Both the position numbers and the translations under genes were made by a program. From Shewanella sp. NIFS-20-20 (GTDB taxonomy: Bacteria > Pseudomonadota > Gammaproteobacteria > Enterobacterales > Shewanellaceae), in contig NZ_JAHUTT010000006.1 in the NCBI RefSeq assembly GCF_019209865.1, positions 56,475 through 120,474 of the forward strand: a stretch of DNA of 64,000 nt, written 5' to 3'. How positions within the stretch are numbered: the first letter of the stretch is position 1; every line of letters starts with the position of its first letter. The notes beneath the pieces were generated by a model. The model saw only the letters and a list, made by a program, of their open reading frames with translations. It was not told the origin of the DNA and ran no database searches. Shown here piece by piece: positions 56,483-64,000 of the stretch.

Positions 56483-57121
56483 TTAATAGTCAAAACCTAC
56501 TTGCGCTTTAACCCCATTATCAAAGGCATGCTTGACCGCTAGCACTTCACTCACGGTATCGGCGATATCAAGCACCGCGCGATGACAAGCCCTGCCGGTA
56601 ATGATCACGTGTTGCATTTTAGGACGGTTATTTAGCGCATTAATGACCCTATCGACATCGAGATAATGGTAGCTCAGCATATAAGTGAGCTCATCGAGCA
56701 TGACGCAATCTACGCTGTCATCACTGAGTAACTGCTCCGCCTGTTGCCACGCCGCTTCTGCCGCCGCCGTGTCTTGCTGTTTATCTTGGGTTTCCCAAGT
56801 AAAACCGCTGGCCATCACATAAAACTTAACCCCGGCTTGCTCCAATAAGTTACGCTCACCGCACTCCCAATTGCCTTTGATAAATTGCACCACCGCGGCA
56901 CGTTGCCCGTGACCAACAGCCCGCGCTATCGTGCCAAAGCCAGAGGTTGACTTGCCTTTACCATTACCAGTAAGCACCAACAAAATCCCTTTTTCCTCTT
57001 GCGCGGCGGCGATTTTAGCGTCCACCCCAGCTTTGAGTTTTTTCTGCCTTTGCTTATGACGCTCGGCTTTGGTTTCTGTCACTTTGGTTTCTGAGCTTGC
57101 TCTCTCTTGTTGCTTATCCAT
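56483..57121 (-). CDS. cobO: Corrinoid adenosyltransferase
   Basis: Transfers the adenosyl group from ATP to Co(I) of corrinoids (BtuR/CobO/CobA type). Its 212 residues comprise a basic, Gln/Lys-rich N-terminal helix (about 1-40) and a P-loop [14 protein letters not shown] (about 51-64), then [12 protein letters not shown] and V-I-I-T-G-R-A. It overlaps the cobQ end by 8 bp, so translation is coupled. It supports salvage of imported corrinoids as well as finishing steps of the pathway. Confidence 0.93.
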   Translation of the reverse strand: MDKQQERASSETKVTETKAERHKQRQKKLKAGVDAKIAAAQEEKGILLVLTGNGKGKSTSGFGTIARAVGHGQRAAVVQFIKGNWECGERNLLEQAGVKFYVMASGFTWETQDKQQDTAAAEAAWQQAEQLLSDDSVDCVMLDELTYMLSYHYLDVDRVINALNNRPKMQHVIITGRACHRAVLDIADTVSEVLAVKHAFDNGVKAQVGFDY

Positions 57122-58688
57122 AATGCGATTGATTTCCAGTATCTAAACTAAGTTGCAGCAGTGAAAAATCTAAGTGTTGCGCTAAGGTATCGGCCAGACG
57201 ATTGAGGTTGTCTTCCCGTAATGCCTCCATGTCGATGGCCTGTTGGCTGTGATTCAGACCCGCCCATTGCAGTAGCAGGTTCGCGGCTTCGGGATGATCA
57301 AACAGCCCATGCACATAAGTGCCTAAGATTTGATTATCATCGGAAAGGACGCCATCTTGACGTGCGGCATTGGTGTGATCGCCATCGAGACTAACAATCT
57401 GGCTATTGGCTCGCAGCAAGTGGCTCACACCACAATGAATTTCATAGCCTTTGAGCTTAGCGGCTTGCCCATTGAGCTGGAGAGTCCCGGTGACATTAAG
57501 CAATTGTTTGTGCGCTTGCAGTTCGGTGATCATCGGCAATAACCCTAAGCCTTCACTCACGCCAGCCTCACCCTCGATGCCTTGGCTATCATCAATTTCT
57601 AGTCCCAACATTTGATAGCCACCGCAAATCCCAATCACCTTACCGCCATAGCGCAAATGCCGTTTAATCGCCACATCCCAACCTTGTTGATACAGGTACG
57701 CTAAGTCATCTCTAACTTGCTTGCTGCCGGGAATAATAATCAGATCCGCGGCCGGCAAAGGCGCTAACTCGCTACTGGCATGCACTAAGGTTAGCTTGAC
57801 TCTTGGGTGTTGCCGCAGCGCATCAATATCGGTGTGATTACTGATCCTCGGCGTGACTAATACCACCACATGAATACTGGTTTCGCTGGAGCTTGGCATG
57901 GGTAAATTGGCAAAACCATCCTCGGCATCTAATTGCAAATTGTCTAAATAGGGGATGACTCCAATCACAGGTTTACCGGTACGCTCCTCCAGCATCTTAA
58001 GTCCAGGCTCGAGCAGACTGATATCACCGCGAAAGCGGTTAATCACAAACCCTTTGACTCGTGCCTGCTCTGAAGGAGACAACAGCATTAAGGTGCCAAC
58101 TATTTGAGCAAACACCCCCCCCTTGTCAATGTCGGCCACTAAAATGACCGGGCAATCGACCGCTTCGGCAAAGCCCATGTTGGCCATATCACCCGCGCGT
58201 AAATTGATTTCGGCAGGACTACCCGCGCCCTCGACCAACACCAGATCAAATTCCTGTTTCAGCCCATGGTAAGAGCTTAAAATGGCATCGAATACTTGAG
58301 CTTTAGCCTTGAGGCTATTAGGGCCGAAAAACTCACTAGCAGCCACCGAACTGAGCACTTGACCTTGAACGACCACCTGCGCCTGAGTGTCAGACTGAGG
58401 CTTAAGTAACAGCGGATTAAAATCATTGCGTGGCGGCTGATAACAGGCGGCGGCTTGCAATGCTTGAGCGCGACCAATTTCGCCGCCCTCAATGGTCACC
58501 GCACTATTCAGCGCCATATTTTGTGGTTTAAAGGGGGCCACTTGCAGACCTTGACGAGCAAAGATGCGACATAAGCCGGCCACCAAGGTGGTTTTTCCGG
58601 CATCAGAGCTGGTGCCTTGCACCATTAAACAGCTAGCGCTGGCGGCGGGCTTGACTATTGAAGTGTTCATTGAGACCAATTTGTTCAT
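57114..58688 (-). CDS. cobQ: Cobyric acid synthase
   Basis: Amidates four side chains of adenosylcobyrinic a,c-diamide using glutamine and ATP. Its 524 residues have an N-terminal P-loop amidoligase domain ([12 protein letters not shown] near 23-34, [11 protein letters not shown] near 153-163) and a C-terminal triad glutaminase with nucleophile Cys in G-I-C-G-G-Y-Q-M-L (about 350) and His in [11 protein letters not shown] 58688 or 58670 could start it. Since earlier ring-forming cbi/cob genes are absent here, substrate would come from uptake or another locus. Confidence 0.94.
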   Translation of the reverse strand: MNKLVSMNTSIVKPAASASCLMVQGTSSDAGKTTLVAGLCRIFARQGLQVAPFKPQNMALNSAVTIEGGEIGRAQALQAAACYQPPRNDFNPLLLKPQSDTQAQVVVQGQVLSSVAASEFFGPNSLKAKAQVFDAILSSYHGLKQEFDLVLVEGAGSPAEINLRAGDMANMGFAEAVDCPVILVADIDKGGVFAQIVGTLMLLSPSEQARVKGFVINRFRGDISLLEPGLKMLEERTGKPVIGVIPYLDNLQLDAEDGFANLPMPSSSETSIHVVVLVTPRISNHTDIDALRQHPRVKLTLVHASSELAPLPAADLIIIPGSKQVRDDLAYLYQQGWDVAIKRHLRYGGKVIGICGGYQMLGLEIDDSQGIEGEAGVSEGLGLLPMITELQAHKQLLNVTGTLQLNGQAAKLKGYEIHCGVSHLLRANSQIVSLDGDHTNAARQDGVLSDDNQILGTYVHGLFDHPEAANLLLQWAGLNHSQQAIDMEALREDNLNRLADTLAQHLDFSLLQLSLDTGNQSHYG

Positions 58689-58751
58689 GCACCATCCTTA
58701 TCGGGAGCTGGGAGACGTTATTGTTGTTATTAGAGTCATTCTGGCGAGATG

Positions 58752-59282
58752 TTATTTCAGCACCAAAGGTAATCCGGCCACTACTAAGGTTACCTTATCG
58801 GCTTGCTGCGCGATCGCTTGGTTAAGCCAACCGGCTTCATCACTAAAACGGCGTGACAATTCCCCTAGGGGCACGATGCCAGAACCGACTTCATTACTCA
58901 CCAGCACCAGATGGCCTGTAAACTCAGTGATTGCCGCCAGCAATTGCTGTTTGGCGGGTAAGTAATCGTCAGGGGCGTCGCAGAGCCACCCCGTTAGCCA
59001 CAAAGTTAAACAGTCAACTAATACCAAGTATTCCTTATGATTCAGGGCGGTTAATGTGGCAGTAAGTTCAGTGCCCACTTCATGGTTGTGCCACGGGATG
59101 CCTGTCGCTTGCCTATCTTGCTGATGCCGCTCAATCCGTTGCCGCATTTCATCATCTAAACCCAAGGCGGTGGCCACATAATGACAGTGACGGTGAGGCG
59201 CATTGGCCAACGCAGCTAACAGGGTTTGCTCGGCAAAGCGGCTTTTACCGCTGCGACATCCCCCCAACACGAGATGGATCAT
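58752..59282 (-). CDS. cobU: Adenosylcobinamide kinase / guanylyltransferase
   Basis: Phosphorylates adenosylcobinamide and then adds GMP. Its 177 residues have the P-loop L-G-G-C-R-S-G-K-S at about 5-13, V-A-T-A, W-H-N-H (His of the guanylylated site, about 82-85), L-V-D-C-L-T-L-W and V-S-N-E-V-G-S-G-I-V-P. The true start is 59282: its ATG overlaps the cobS stop (ATGA) and GGGAG lies upstream. The frame is open much further but runs into cobS. Confidence 0.93.
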   Translation of the reverse strand: MIHLVLGGCRSGKSRFAEQTLLAALANAPHRHCHYVATALGLDDEMRQRIERHQQDRQATGIPWHNHEVGTELTATLTALNHKEYLVLVDCLTLWLTGWLCDAPDDYLPAKQQLLAAITEFTGHLVLVSNEVGSGIVPLGELSRRFSDEAGWLNQAIAQQADKVTLVVAGLPLVLK

Positions 59283-60079
59283 AACCCGCTCCCATAGGGG
59301 AGCCCGGTGACTAACAAGACCAAATAAACTAGGACCTCGCTGATTTGCTGGGCCGCGCCTAAGGTATCGCCGGTATAGCCGCCGATTTGGCGCCGAAACC
59401 AATACACTAATGCTTGGCGGGTCACCACCAAGCTCAGAATAAGCCACAACACACTGCCAAGCGCTTGCCCGCACCCCAAGAGCCACAGCATTAATCCCGC
59501 CGCGGTGACTAATAATATTGCCAGATCTTGCGCTTGCTGTTGGTTGGCTAAGGGCTTTGATTTACCCTCATCACGCACATACGTTTCGCTAAAGATGATG
59601 GTGGCCGCTAGCACCCGACTTAAGCCATGGGCCAGCACTAAAGCCAGAGCAACTGCCGTTAACGACTGCTCGGCAATTAAGAGCAGAGCTTGCCACTTGA
59701 GCAATAAAATCAACATCAAGGTAACGGCGCCATAGGTGCCAAGCCTTGAATCTTTCATGATCGCCAACTTATCGCTCACTTGCCAACCACCGCCAAAGCC
59801 GTCGGCGCTATCGGCTAAGCCATCTTCATGAAACGCCCCTGTCAGCAATACGCTCACTATCATGCTAATCACCACGGCTAACGACAGGGGTAATAGTTGA
59901 GCAAGGCCGCACATGACCAAGGCACACACACCTGCGATGACCAAGCCAACCACCCCAAAATAACGACTGGCGCGATTAAGTTTTTCGCTATCGTGTTGAA
60001 TAGACTGAGGCACAGGTATACGGGTGAAAAATCCGATGGCAATCAAGAATAATTGCCATTGTTGTATCAACCACATCAT
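59279..60079 (-). CDS. cobS: Adenosylcobinamide-GDP ribazoletransferase
   Basis: The inner-membrane enzyme that joins alpha-ribazole to adenosylcobinamide-GDP, closing the lower loop. Its 266 residues are mostly membrane helices. It opens with a family-typical A-I-G-F-F-T-R-I-P-V-P near 15-25 and holds the Mg/nucleotide motif H-E-D-G-L-A-D-S-A-D-G-F-G-G near 84-97, followed by M-K-D-S-R-L-G-T-Y-G. It starts 2 bp after cobT and overlaps cobU by 4 bp, so the three are tightly linked. Confidence 0.94.
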   Translation of the reverse strand: MMWLIQQWQLFLIAIGFFTRIPVPQSIQHDSEKLNRASRYFGVVGLVIAGVCALVMCGLAQLLPLSLAVVISMIVSVLLTGAFHEDGLADSADGFGGGWQVSDKLAIMKDSRLGTYGAVTLMLILLLKWQALLLIAEQSLTAVALALVLAHGLSRVLAATIIFSETYVRDEGKSKPLANQQQAQDLAILLVTAAGLMLWLLGCGQALGSVLWLILSLVVTRQALVYWFRRQIGGYTGDTLGAAQQISEVLVYLVLLVTGLPYGSGL

Positions 60080-60081
60080 GG

Positions 60082-61158
60082 TTAATTGGGCACCTTTTGA
60101 CAGTCAATCACAGAGGTTATCTTGGCATCGTCGAAACTCGCCATCTCATTATAAAAATTGACCGCGGCCTGAATAATAGGTAAGCACAAGGCAGCACCAC
60201 TGCCTTCTCCAAGCCGCATGCCCAAGTGCAATAACGGTTCCGCCCCCAACAGGTTAAGCATTAATTGATGGCCACTTTCGGCACTGTTATGTGCAAAAAT
60301 TAAATAGTCACGACATTCAGGATGCATTTCTACGGCGAGTAACGCCGCAGCCGTCACGATAAAGCCATCAATGACCACCAGCATTCGCCGCTCAGCGGCC
60401 GCTAAAATGGCGCCGGTTAATTGAACAATTTCAAAGCCGCCCACATGGGTTAAAATCGATTTCGCATCCACTAATTTTTTGCGATGAAAATTAAGCGCCT
60501 GCTGCACTAGCGCCACCTTAATGGCATAGGTTTCATCATCAATCCCTGTGCCACGGCCGACACAATCTTTAGCATCTAAGTCGGTTAATGCGGCCAAAAT
60601 AGCGGCCGCTGATGAGGTATTCCCTATCCCCATCTCTCCTAATGCCAATAAATTACATCCTTTGGCATGATATTGTTCCACCAATTCTCGGGCATATATC
60701 AAACCTTGATCCACTTGCTCAGTCGTCATCGCCGAACGCATATGAAAGCCACGAGTCCCCCCGCCCAAACGCTGGCTAAAATAATAGGCATGACGCGAAG
60801 ATTGCTCGGCAAAGGTTAGCGGCTTAACGATACCCGCATCGATAATCCCTAACGCCAAGCCTGATTGACGGCTAAACACATTCACCGCCGCGCCGCCGGC
60901 CAAGAAGTTAAGTAACATTTGCCTTGTGACCGCCTGCGGTGCAATTGACACCCCCTCTTTGGCAATGCCATGGTCACCGGCAAACACCAACATGGTCGGT
61001 GCAGTGATGGTTAAACGTTCTTGACCCGCTTGCACTTTAGCCATTTGTAAGGCTAACGATTCCAACTGCCCAAGAGAGCCTAGCGGCTTAGTTTTGTTGT
61101 TGATCTTATTTTGAATATTAGACACATCATGACTATCGATGGCTTTGATATTAAACAT
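60082..61158 (-). CDS. cobT: Nicotinate-nucleotide:dimethylbenzimidazole phosphoribosyltransferase
   Basis: Activates the lower-ligand base as its ribotide. Its 358 residues include [12 protein letters not shown] near 21-32, F-A-G-D-H-G-I near 57-63, [12 protein letters not shown] near 172-183, G-R-G-T-G-I-D, and the catalytic Glu in [11 protein letters not shown] 61158 with AGGA upstream is preferred; it lies inside the last 8 bases of btuC. An ATG 15 codons earlier would sit further into btuC. Confidence 0.94.
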   Translation of the reverse strand: MFNIKAIDSHDVSNIQNKINNKTKPLGSLGQLESLALQMAKVQAGQERLTITAPTMLVFAGDHGIAKEGVSIAPQAVTRQMLLNFLAGGAAVNVFSRQSGLALGIIDAGIVKPLTFAEQSSRHAYYFSQRLGGGTRGFHMRSAMTTEQVDQGLIYARELVEQYHAKGCNLLALGEMGIGNTSSAAAILAALTDLDAKDCVGRGTGIDDETYAIKVALVQQALNFHRKKLVDAKSILTHVGGFEIVQLTGAILAAAERRMLVVIDGFIVTAAALLAVEMHPECRDYLIFAHNSAESGHQLMLNLLGAEPLLHLGMRLGEGSGAALCLPIIQAAVNFYNEMASFDDAKITSVIDCQKVPN

Positions 61159-62155
61159 AATGTTCCTGTTGTCGCCGTTTGAGTACAAAAAGAAAAAAGA
61201 CACTGCCTAAGGCCGCGGTAATCACCCCAACGGGTAATTCCTGATTAGGGATGACTAAACGCGCCAAGACATCGACCCACACCATAAAGGTGCCACCTGC
61301 GAGGGCAATTAACAATAGCGGTTGGCGACCGGGTAACAATAGCCGTACCGTATGAGGGATCATCAGGCCGACAAACCCAATACCGCCGCAACTGGCAACC
61401 AAGGTCGCAGTGATTAACGAGCACAGTAACAATACCTTAAGCCGTAAACTAGTGACCTTAAGCCCTAAGGTATGCGCGGTTTCATCCCCGCCTAGCATGG
61501 CCAATAACTGCCGTTTCATTGCCAGTAATATCCCTAAGCTCGCCAAGACCACGCCACCAGGTAACCATAGGCCTTGCCAACTGGCCGCACTAAAGCTGCC
61601 TAAGGTCCAAAACAGCACTGAAGCTGCCGCCATGGGATCTGACATATACAACAATAAACTCGCCAACGCCGACAGCATAAACGAGGTGGCAACCCCTGCG
61701 AGCAGCATGCGCTCAACTTGACCATGCAGCCCATGACCACTAATACCTACAACTAAAATAACGGATAGGCAGGCGCCAATGAATGCGCCTATCGGTAAAT
61801 TTAGCAGGCCAAAAACACTCACCAACGAACCTGCAAAACCGGACAACACCACCACGGCACCGAGGGATGCCCCGGCGGAAATGCCAAACAGATAAGGGTC
61901 TGCCAACGGATTTCGAGTCACCATTTGCAACACAGCGCCAGCCAAGGACAATCCCGCACCTGCAATAAACGCTAATAACACCCGAGGCAAACGCAACTGC
62001 CACCATATTTGTTGATGCAAGCTATCGAGCTGCCCAGTCACTAGCTGGGTTAAATCAATCGCCACCGCCCCAAAACTTGAGGCCGCAAGCAAGCTGAATA
62101 CCACCGCCACAACCACCACACTCATGCCCACGACAAGACGCCATATTGAGGTCAT
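61151..62155 (-). CDS. btuC: Cobalamin ABC transporter permease
   Basis: Inner-membrane permease of the FecCD/BtuC family, 334 residues with about ten helices. Family patterns are [20 protein letters not shown] and, in the second half, [13 protein letters not shown] 62155 begins 1 nt after the btuD stop, with a GAGGGGGAG ribosome site; an in-frame start 14 codons earlier would lie inside btuD. The cobalamin substrate is inferred from the operon and riboswitch. Confidence 0.92.
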   Translation of the reverse strand: MTSIWRLVVGMSVVVVAVVFSLLAASSFGAVAIDLTQLVTGQLDSLHQQIWWQLRLPRVLLAFIAGAGLSLAGAVLQMVTRNPLADPYLFGISAGASLGAVVVLSGFAGSLVSVFGLLNLPIGAFIGACLSVILVVGISGHGLHGQVERMLLAGVATSFMLSALASLLLYMSDPMAAASVLFWTLGSFSAASWQGLWLPGGVVLASLGILLAMKRQLLAMLGGDETAHTLGLKVTSLRLKVLLLCSLITATLVASCGGIGFVGLMIPHTVRLLLPGRQPLLLIALAGGTFMVWVDVLARLVIPNQELPVGVITAALGSVFFLFVLKRRQQEHYV

Positions 62156-62156
62156 A

Positions 62157-62957
62157 TTAATACTCCCCCTCGGGCAAATGACCGCCTTGGTAACCATAAA
62201 AGTATTGGATCACAGGTCGCTGATGTTGTGGGTGGGCGACGAGTTGGCAGCAAACACCAAAGACATCGGCAATCCGTGCCTCGGTCAGCACCTCGCTTGG
62301 TTCACCCATAGCAACGACTTGACCATGGTCGAGCATAAGCAATTGATCGCACAAGGCACTGGCCAGATTCAGATCGTGAATAGAGGCAATAACCGTCATA
62401 TCTAAACTGTGTACTAACTCCATGATTTGAATTTGATAACGTATGTCTAAGTGATTAGTGGGTTCGTCGAGGATCAATAATTGGGGTTGTTGCAGCAAGG
62501 CTCTGGCGATCAAGGCACGTTGTTTTTCCCCACCAGAGATAGCATGGTAAGGACGCGAGGCCAGCTCAGTAATGCCGACCCGCTCAAGCACCTCGGCAAT
62601 TTGACCTTTATCATTCGCATTAATCGTGGCAAACCAGCCCTTGCGAGGTGTTAAACCGAGCGCCACTAATTGCTCGACCGTCATATCCAATTCAACCGGA
62701 GTGTCTTGCTGCACCACCGCCACCTTGCAAGCAAAATCCTTGGACGATAGCCGTGCGACATCCTTGCCATCGAGCGCAATACTGCCCGACGTTGGGCAGA
62801 TATAACGATATAAACAACGCAGCAATGAGGACTTTCCCGCACCATTGGGGCCAATGACCCCCAACATTTGTCCCGTAGGTAATGCAAACGAGATATTGTC
62901 GAGCAGGGCGCGCTCGTGAGGTTGCCAGCATAATTGAGTTACTTCAACGCTGGCCAT
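62157..62957 (-). CDS. btuD: Cobalamin ABC transporter ATPase
   Basis: A 266-residue cytoplasmic ATPase. Walker A G-P-N-G-A-G-K-S-S (about 36-44), Q-loop V-V-Q-Q-D, signature I-S-G-G-E-K-Q-R (about 140-147), Walker B L-L-I-L-D-E-P-T-N-H-L-D and the switch His in S-I-H-D-L-N. The C-terminus has a short H/Q-rich stretch. It is the first gene after the cobalamin riboswitch, about 118 nt downstream of it, so high B12 should reduce expression of the whole block. The ATG has GTGAGG upstream. Confidence 0.92.
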   Translation of the reverse strand: MASVEVTQLCWQPHERALLDNISFALPTGQMLGVIGPNGAGKSSLLRCLYRYICPTSGSIALDGKDVARLSSKDFACKVAVVQQDTPVELDMTVEQLVALGLTPRKGWFATINANDKGQIAEVLERVGITELASRPYHAISGGEKQRALIARALLQQPQLLILDEPTNHLDIRYQIQIMELVHSLDMTVIASIHDLNLASALCDQLLMLDHGQVVAMGEPSEVLTEARIADVFGVCCQLVAHPQHQRPVIQYFYGYQGGHLPEGEY

Positions 62958-63074
62958 CGGTGCGCCTCACGTTGGAAGGCACATCCACACCAATGGCGAC
63001 ATTGGCACTGACAGTCACACTTAGGATCACTTGGTCTCTCCAACTAGGTATCCCCGCCTAGCATGATAGGTGGT

Positions 63075-63202
63075 AGTCAAAGGCAGGTATTCTGACTCGG
63101 GCGCAGGCCCATACAGTTGCGGGTACAGTTCGGGCTTATGAGCTCAGCTCCCCGATTCCCTTTACAGCTAAGTTACAGCGAACTGTCTTAGCACCTTTGA
63201 CT
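63075..63202 (-). promoter_or_regulatory. Cobalamin riboswitch
   Basis: On the minus strand the aptamer opens with AGTCAAAGG (63202-63194), which closes stem P1 with CCTTTGACT (63083-63075). Inside lie AAAGGGAAT, the conserved core ACCCGCAACTGTA and the B12-box-like GAGTCAGAATACCTGCC. It stands ahead of btuD. The leader after it holds CTAGG / CCTAG and a GGTGTG / CGCACC stem that would enclose the btuD ribosome site (GTGAGG), so control of translation start is plausible. Confidence 0.92.
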
Positions 63203-63317
63203 CTTAATTATCGCGCTATGTCGAGTGTCCACCTCAGTGGTAATAACCTCGACAAGCGGTTAATTCTAACGTAAATCTGCCTTGTTCGTTACCACAAACT
63301 GCCGCGCCATGAGGAAA

Positions 63318-63992
63318 TTACAACATGCTTGGCCATTGTAAGCGTAAATGCCACTGGCCTTGGTCAAAACAGGCATGAATATCAACTTGAGCGCCATAAT
63401 CGAGCTGCAACTGAGCATAAACACCGGCATGCTGGCCGAGCCCTAAGGCTTTCGCAATTAAGTAGCGCATCACCCCACCGTGGGTCACTAACCACACACA
63501 GGGCAGATTAACAGAGGGGCCATCAATAGATTCGAGTTGGCACGAAGCAAACCCTGCTAGCACCTTGCTTAACAGTTGCTGCCAAACATCATCGATACGC
63601 GCGGCAAAAGCTACCATGGATTCACCACCAGGAGGCGACTGCTGCCACGGATTGCGAAAGAAGCCACCCACCAATTCTGGCATTTGATGGAACACGGTAG
63701 CCATCGACTCACCATCCCACTGGCCATAATCTAACTCACGCAATTGCTGAGTAAATTCAATTGATGGTGTAGTTTCATCAGGCCAATGTTGCTGGCAATA
63801 CGCCAACACTCCTTGACGACAACGGCTAAGATCTGAACTCATAATTTGCCATGGCCCACCTCCTCGTTGATGCGCCTGAGTTAAGCTTTGTTGTAATTGC
63901 TGCTGACCAAGCTCAGTGGGAGCCACATCGCAATGTCCCCGAAAAATAGCGCCGCCTTCGCACTCCCCATGCCGGATAAGGATCAACCGCAC
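63318..63992 (-). CDS. cobC: Alpha-ribazole phosphatase-type histidine phosphatase
   Basis: A 224-residue histidine-phosphatase protein. The catalytic motif L-I-R-H-G-E-C is at 4-10, the second Arg is in S-S-D-L-S-R-C, and Glu/His partners are in R-E-L-D-Y-G-Q-W-D-G-E and V-T-H-G-G-V-M-R-Y-L. In cobalamin synthesis it removes the phosphate from alpha-ribazole-5'-phosphate or adenosylcobalamin-5'-phosphate. It is placed here by the neighbouring cob genes, as sequence alone allows other phosphatase roles. The GTG at 63992 is 8 bp from the window edge, so a start further upstream cannot be excluded. Confidence 0.82.
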   Translation of the reverse strand: MRLILIRHGECEGGAIFRGHCDVAPTELGQQQLQQSLTQAHQRGGGPWQIMSSDLSRCRQGVLAYCQQHWPDETTPSIEFTQQLRELDYGQWDGESMATVFHQMPELVGGFFRNPWQQSPPGGESMVAFAARIDDVWQQLLSKVLAGFASCQLESIDGPSVNLPCVWLVTHGGVMRYLIAKALGLGQHAGVYAQLQLDYGAQVDIHACFDQGQWHLRLQWPSML

Positions 63993-64000
63993 CGTGGGTA

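Overview
The window reads as chromosomal core DNA from a Shewanella-like gammaproteobacterium. The evidence is the mix of genes: a short (about 1,060-residue) PutA, cydDC with an FNR/EtrA-type site, a GltD-formate dehydrogenase fusion, codBA, a CNT-family NupC, two energy/amino-acid-type chemoreceptors, RhlE and DbpA helicases, tandem CspA-type genes, and a compact cobalamin cluster. The species call is inferred from gene content only. I see no tRNA, rRNA, CRISPR array, insertion sequence, integrase or prophage gene. Genes are densely packed and most convergent pairs share a strong bidirectional hairpin terminator.

Layout. 0-6 kb: SH3-domain membrane protein, putA behind a perfect -10 box and a TTTTGTATACAAAA palindrome, nupC and a flavodoxin-fold oxidoreductase. 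6.4-14.2 kb: CobW-family GTPase, gadBC, lysine exporter lysO, a 58-residue HTH protein, a DUF5666-like lipoprotein and a NifX/NifB-domain protein. 14.2-22.9 kb: cydDC, rhlE, dbpA (with a terminator-like hairpin in its leader), an EEP-fold hydrolase and a nitroreductase that keeps the substrate triad of iodotyrosine deiodinase. 23.3-31.5 kb: codBA, kch, an amino-acid-type dCache chemoreceptor and small envelope/stress proteins. 31.5-39.4 kb: ornithine/lysine decarboxylase, trxC, two csp genes, a second chemoreceptor, and prfB (programmed +1 frameshift) with lysS.

39.6-49 kb: a pentapeptide-repeat/K+ channel fusion, the large formate dehydrogenase fusion, chrA behind a three-copy Pho box, rlmC and mltC. 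49.2-52.6 kb: a bufferin-type RiPP operon bufA-bufB-bufC in which the Cys-rich precursor core is tandemly duplicated (61-residue period), followed by an RNA methyltransferase. 52.7-55.4 kb: AraC regulator, PEBP protein, a cold-shock-domain membrane protein and sodC. 55.5-64 kb: the cobalamin block btuD-btuC-cobT-cobS-cobU-cobQ-cobO-btuF, all on the minus strand with overlapping or near-overlapping ends through cobO, headed by a cobalamin riboswitch just upstream of btuD, with cobC beyond it at the right edge.

How parts fit: the B12 block couples uptake (BtuFCD) to corrinoid adenosylation and nucleotide-loop assembly (CobO/Q/U/S/T/C), i.e. salvage rather than de novo corrin-ring synthesis. gadB-gadC form a proton-consuming acid-resistance pair. 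cydDC, formate dehydrogenase and the FNR-like box fit a facultative respiratory lifestyle. BufABC, CobW, SodC and ChrA are metal/oxyanion or oxidative-stress functions. The least ordinary items are the doubled bufferin precursor, the Pho-box-driven chrA, the His-for-Cys change in the formate dehydrogenase ferredoxin domain, the pentapeptide channel, the CSD-membrane protein and the IYD-like flavoenzyme.
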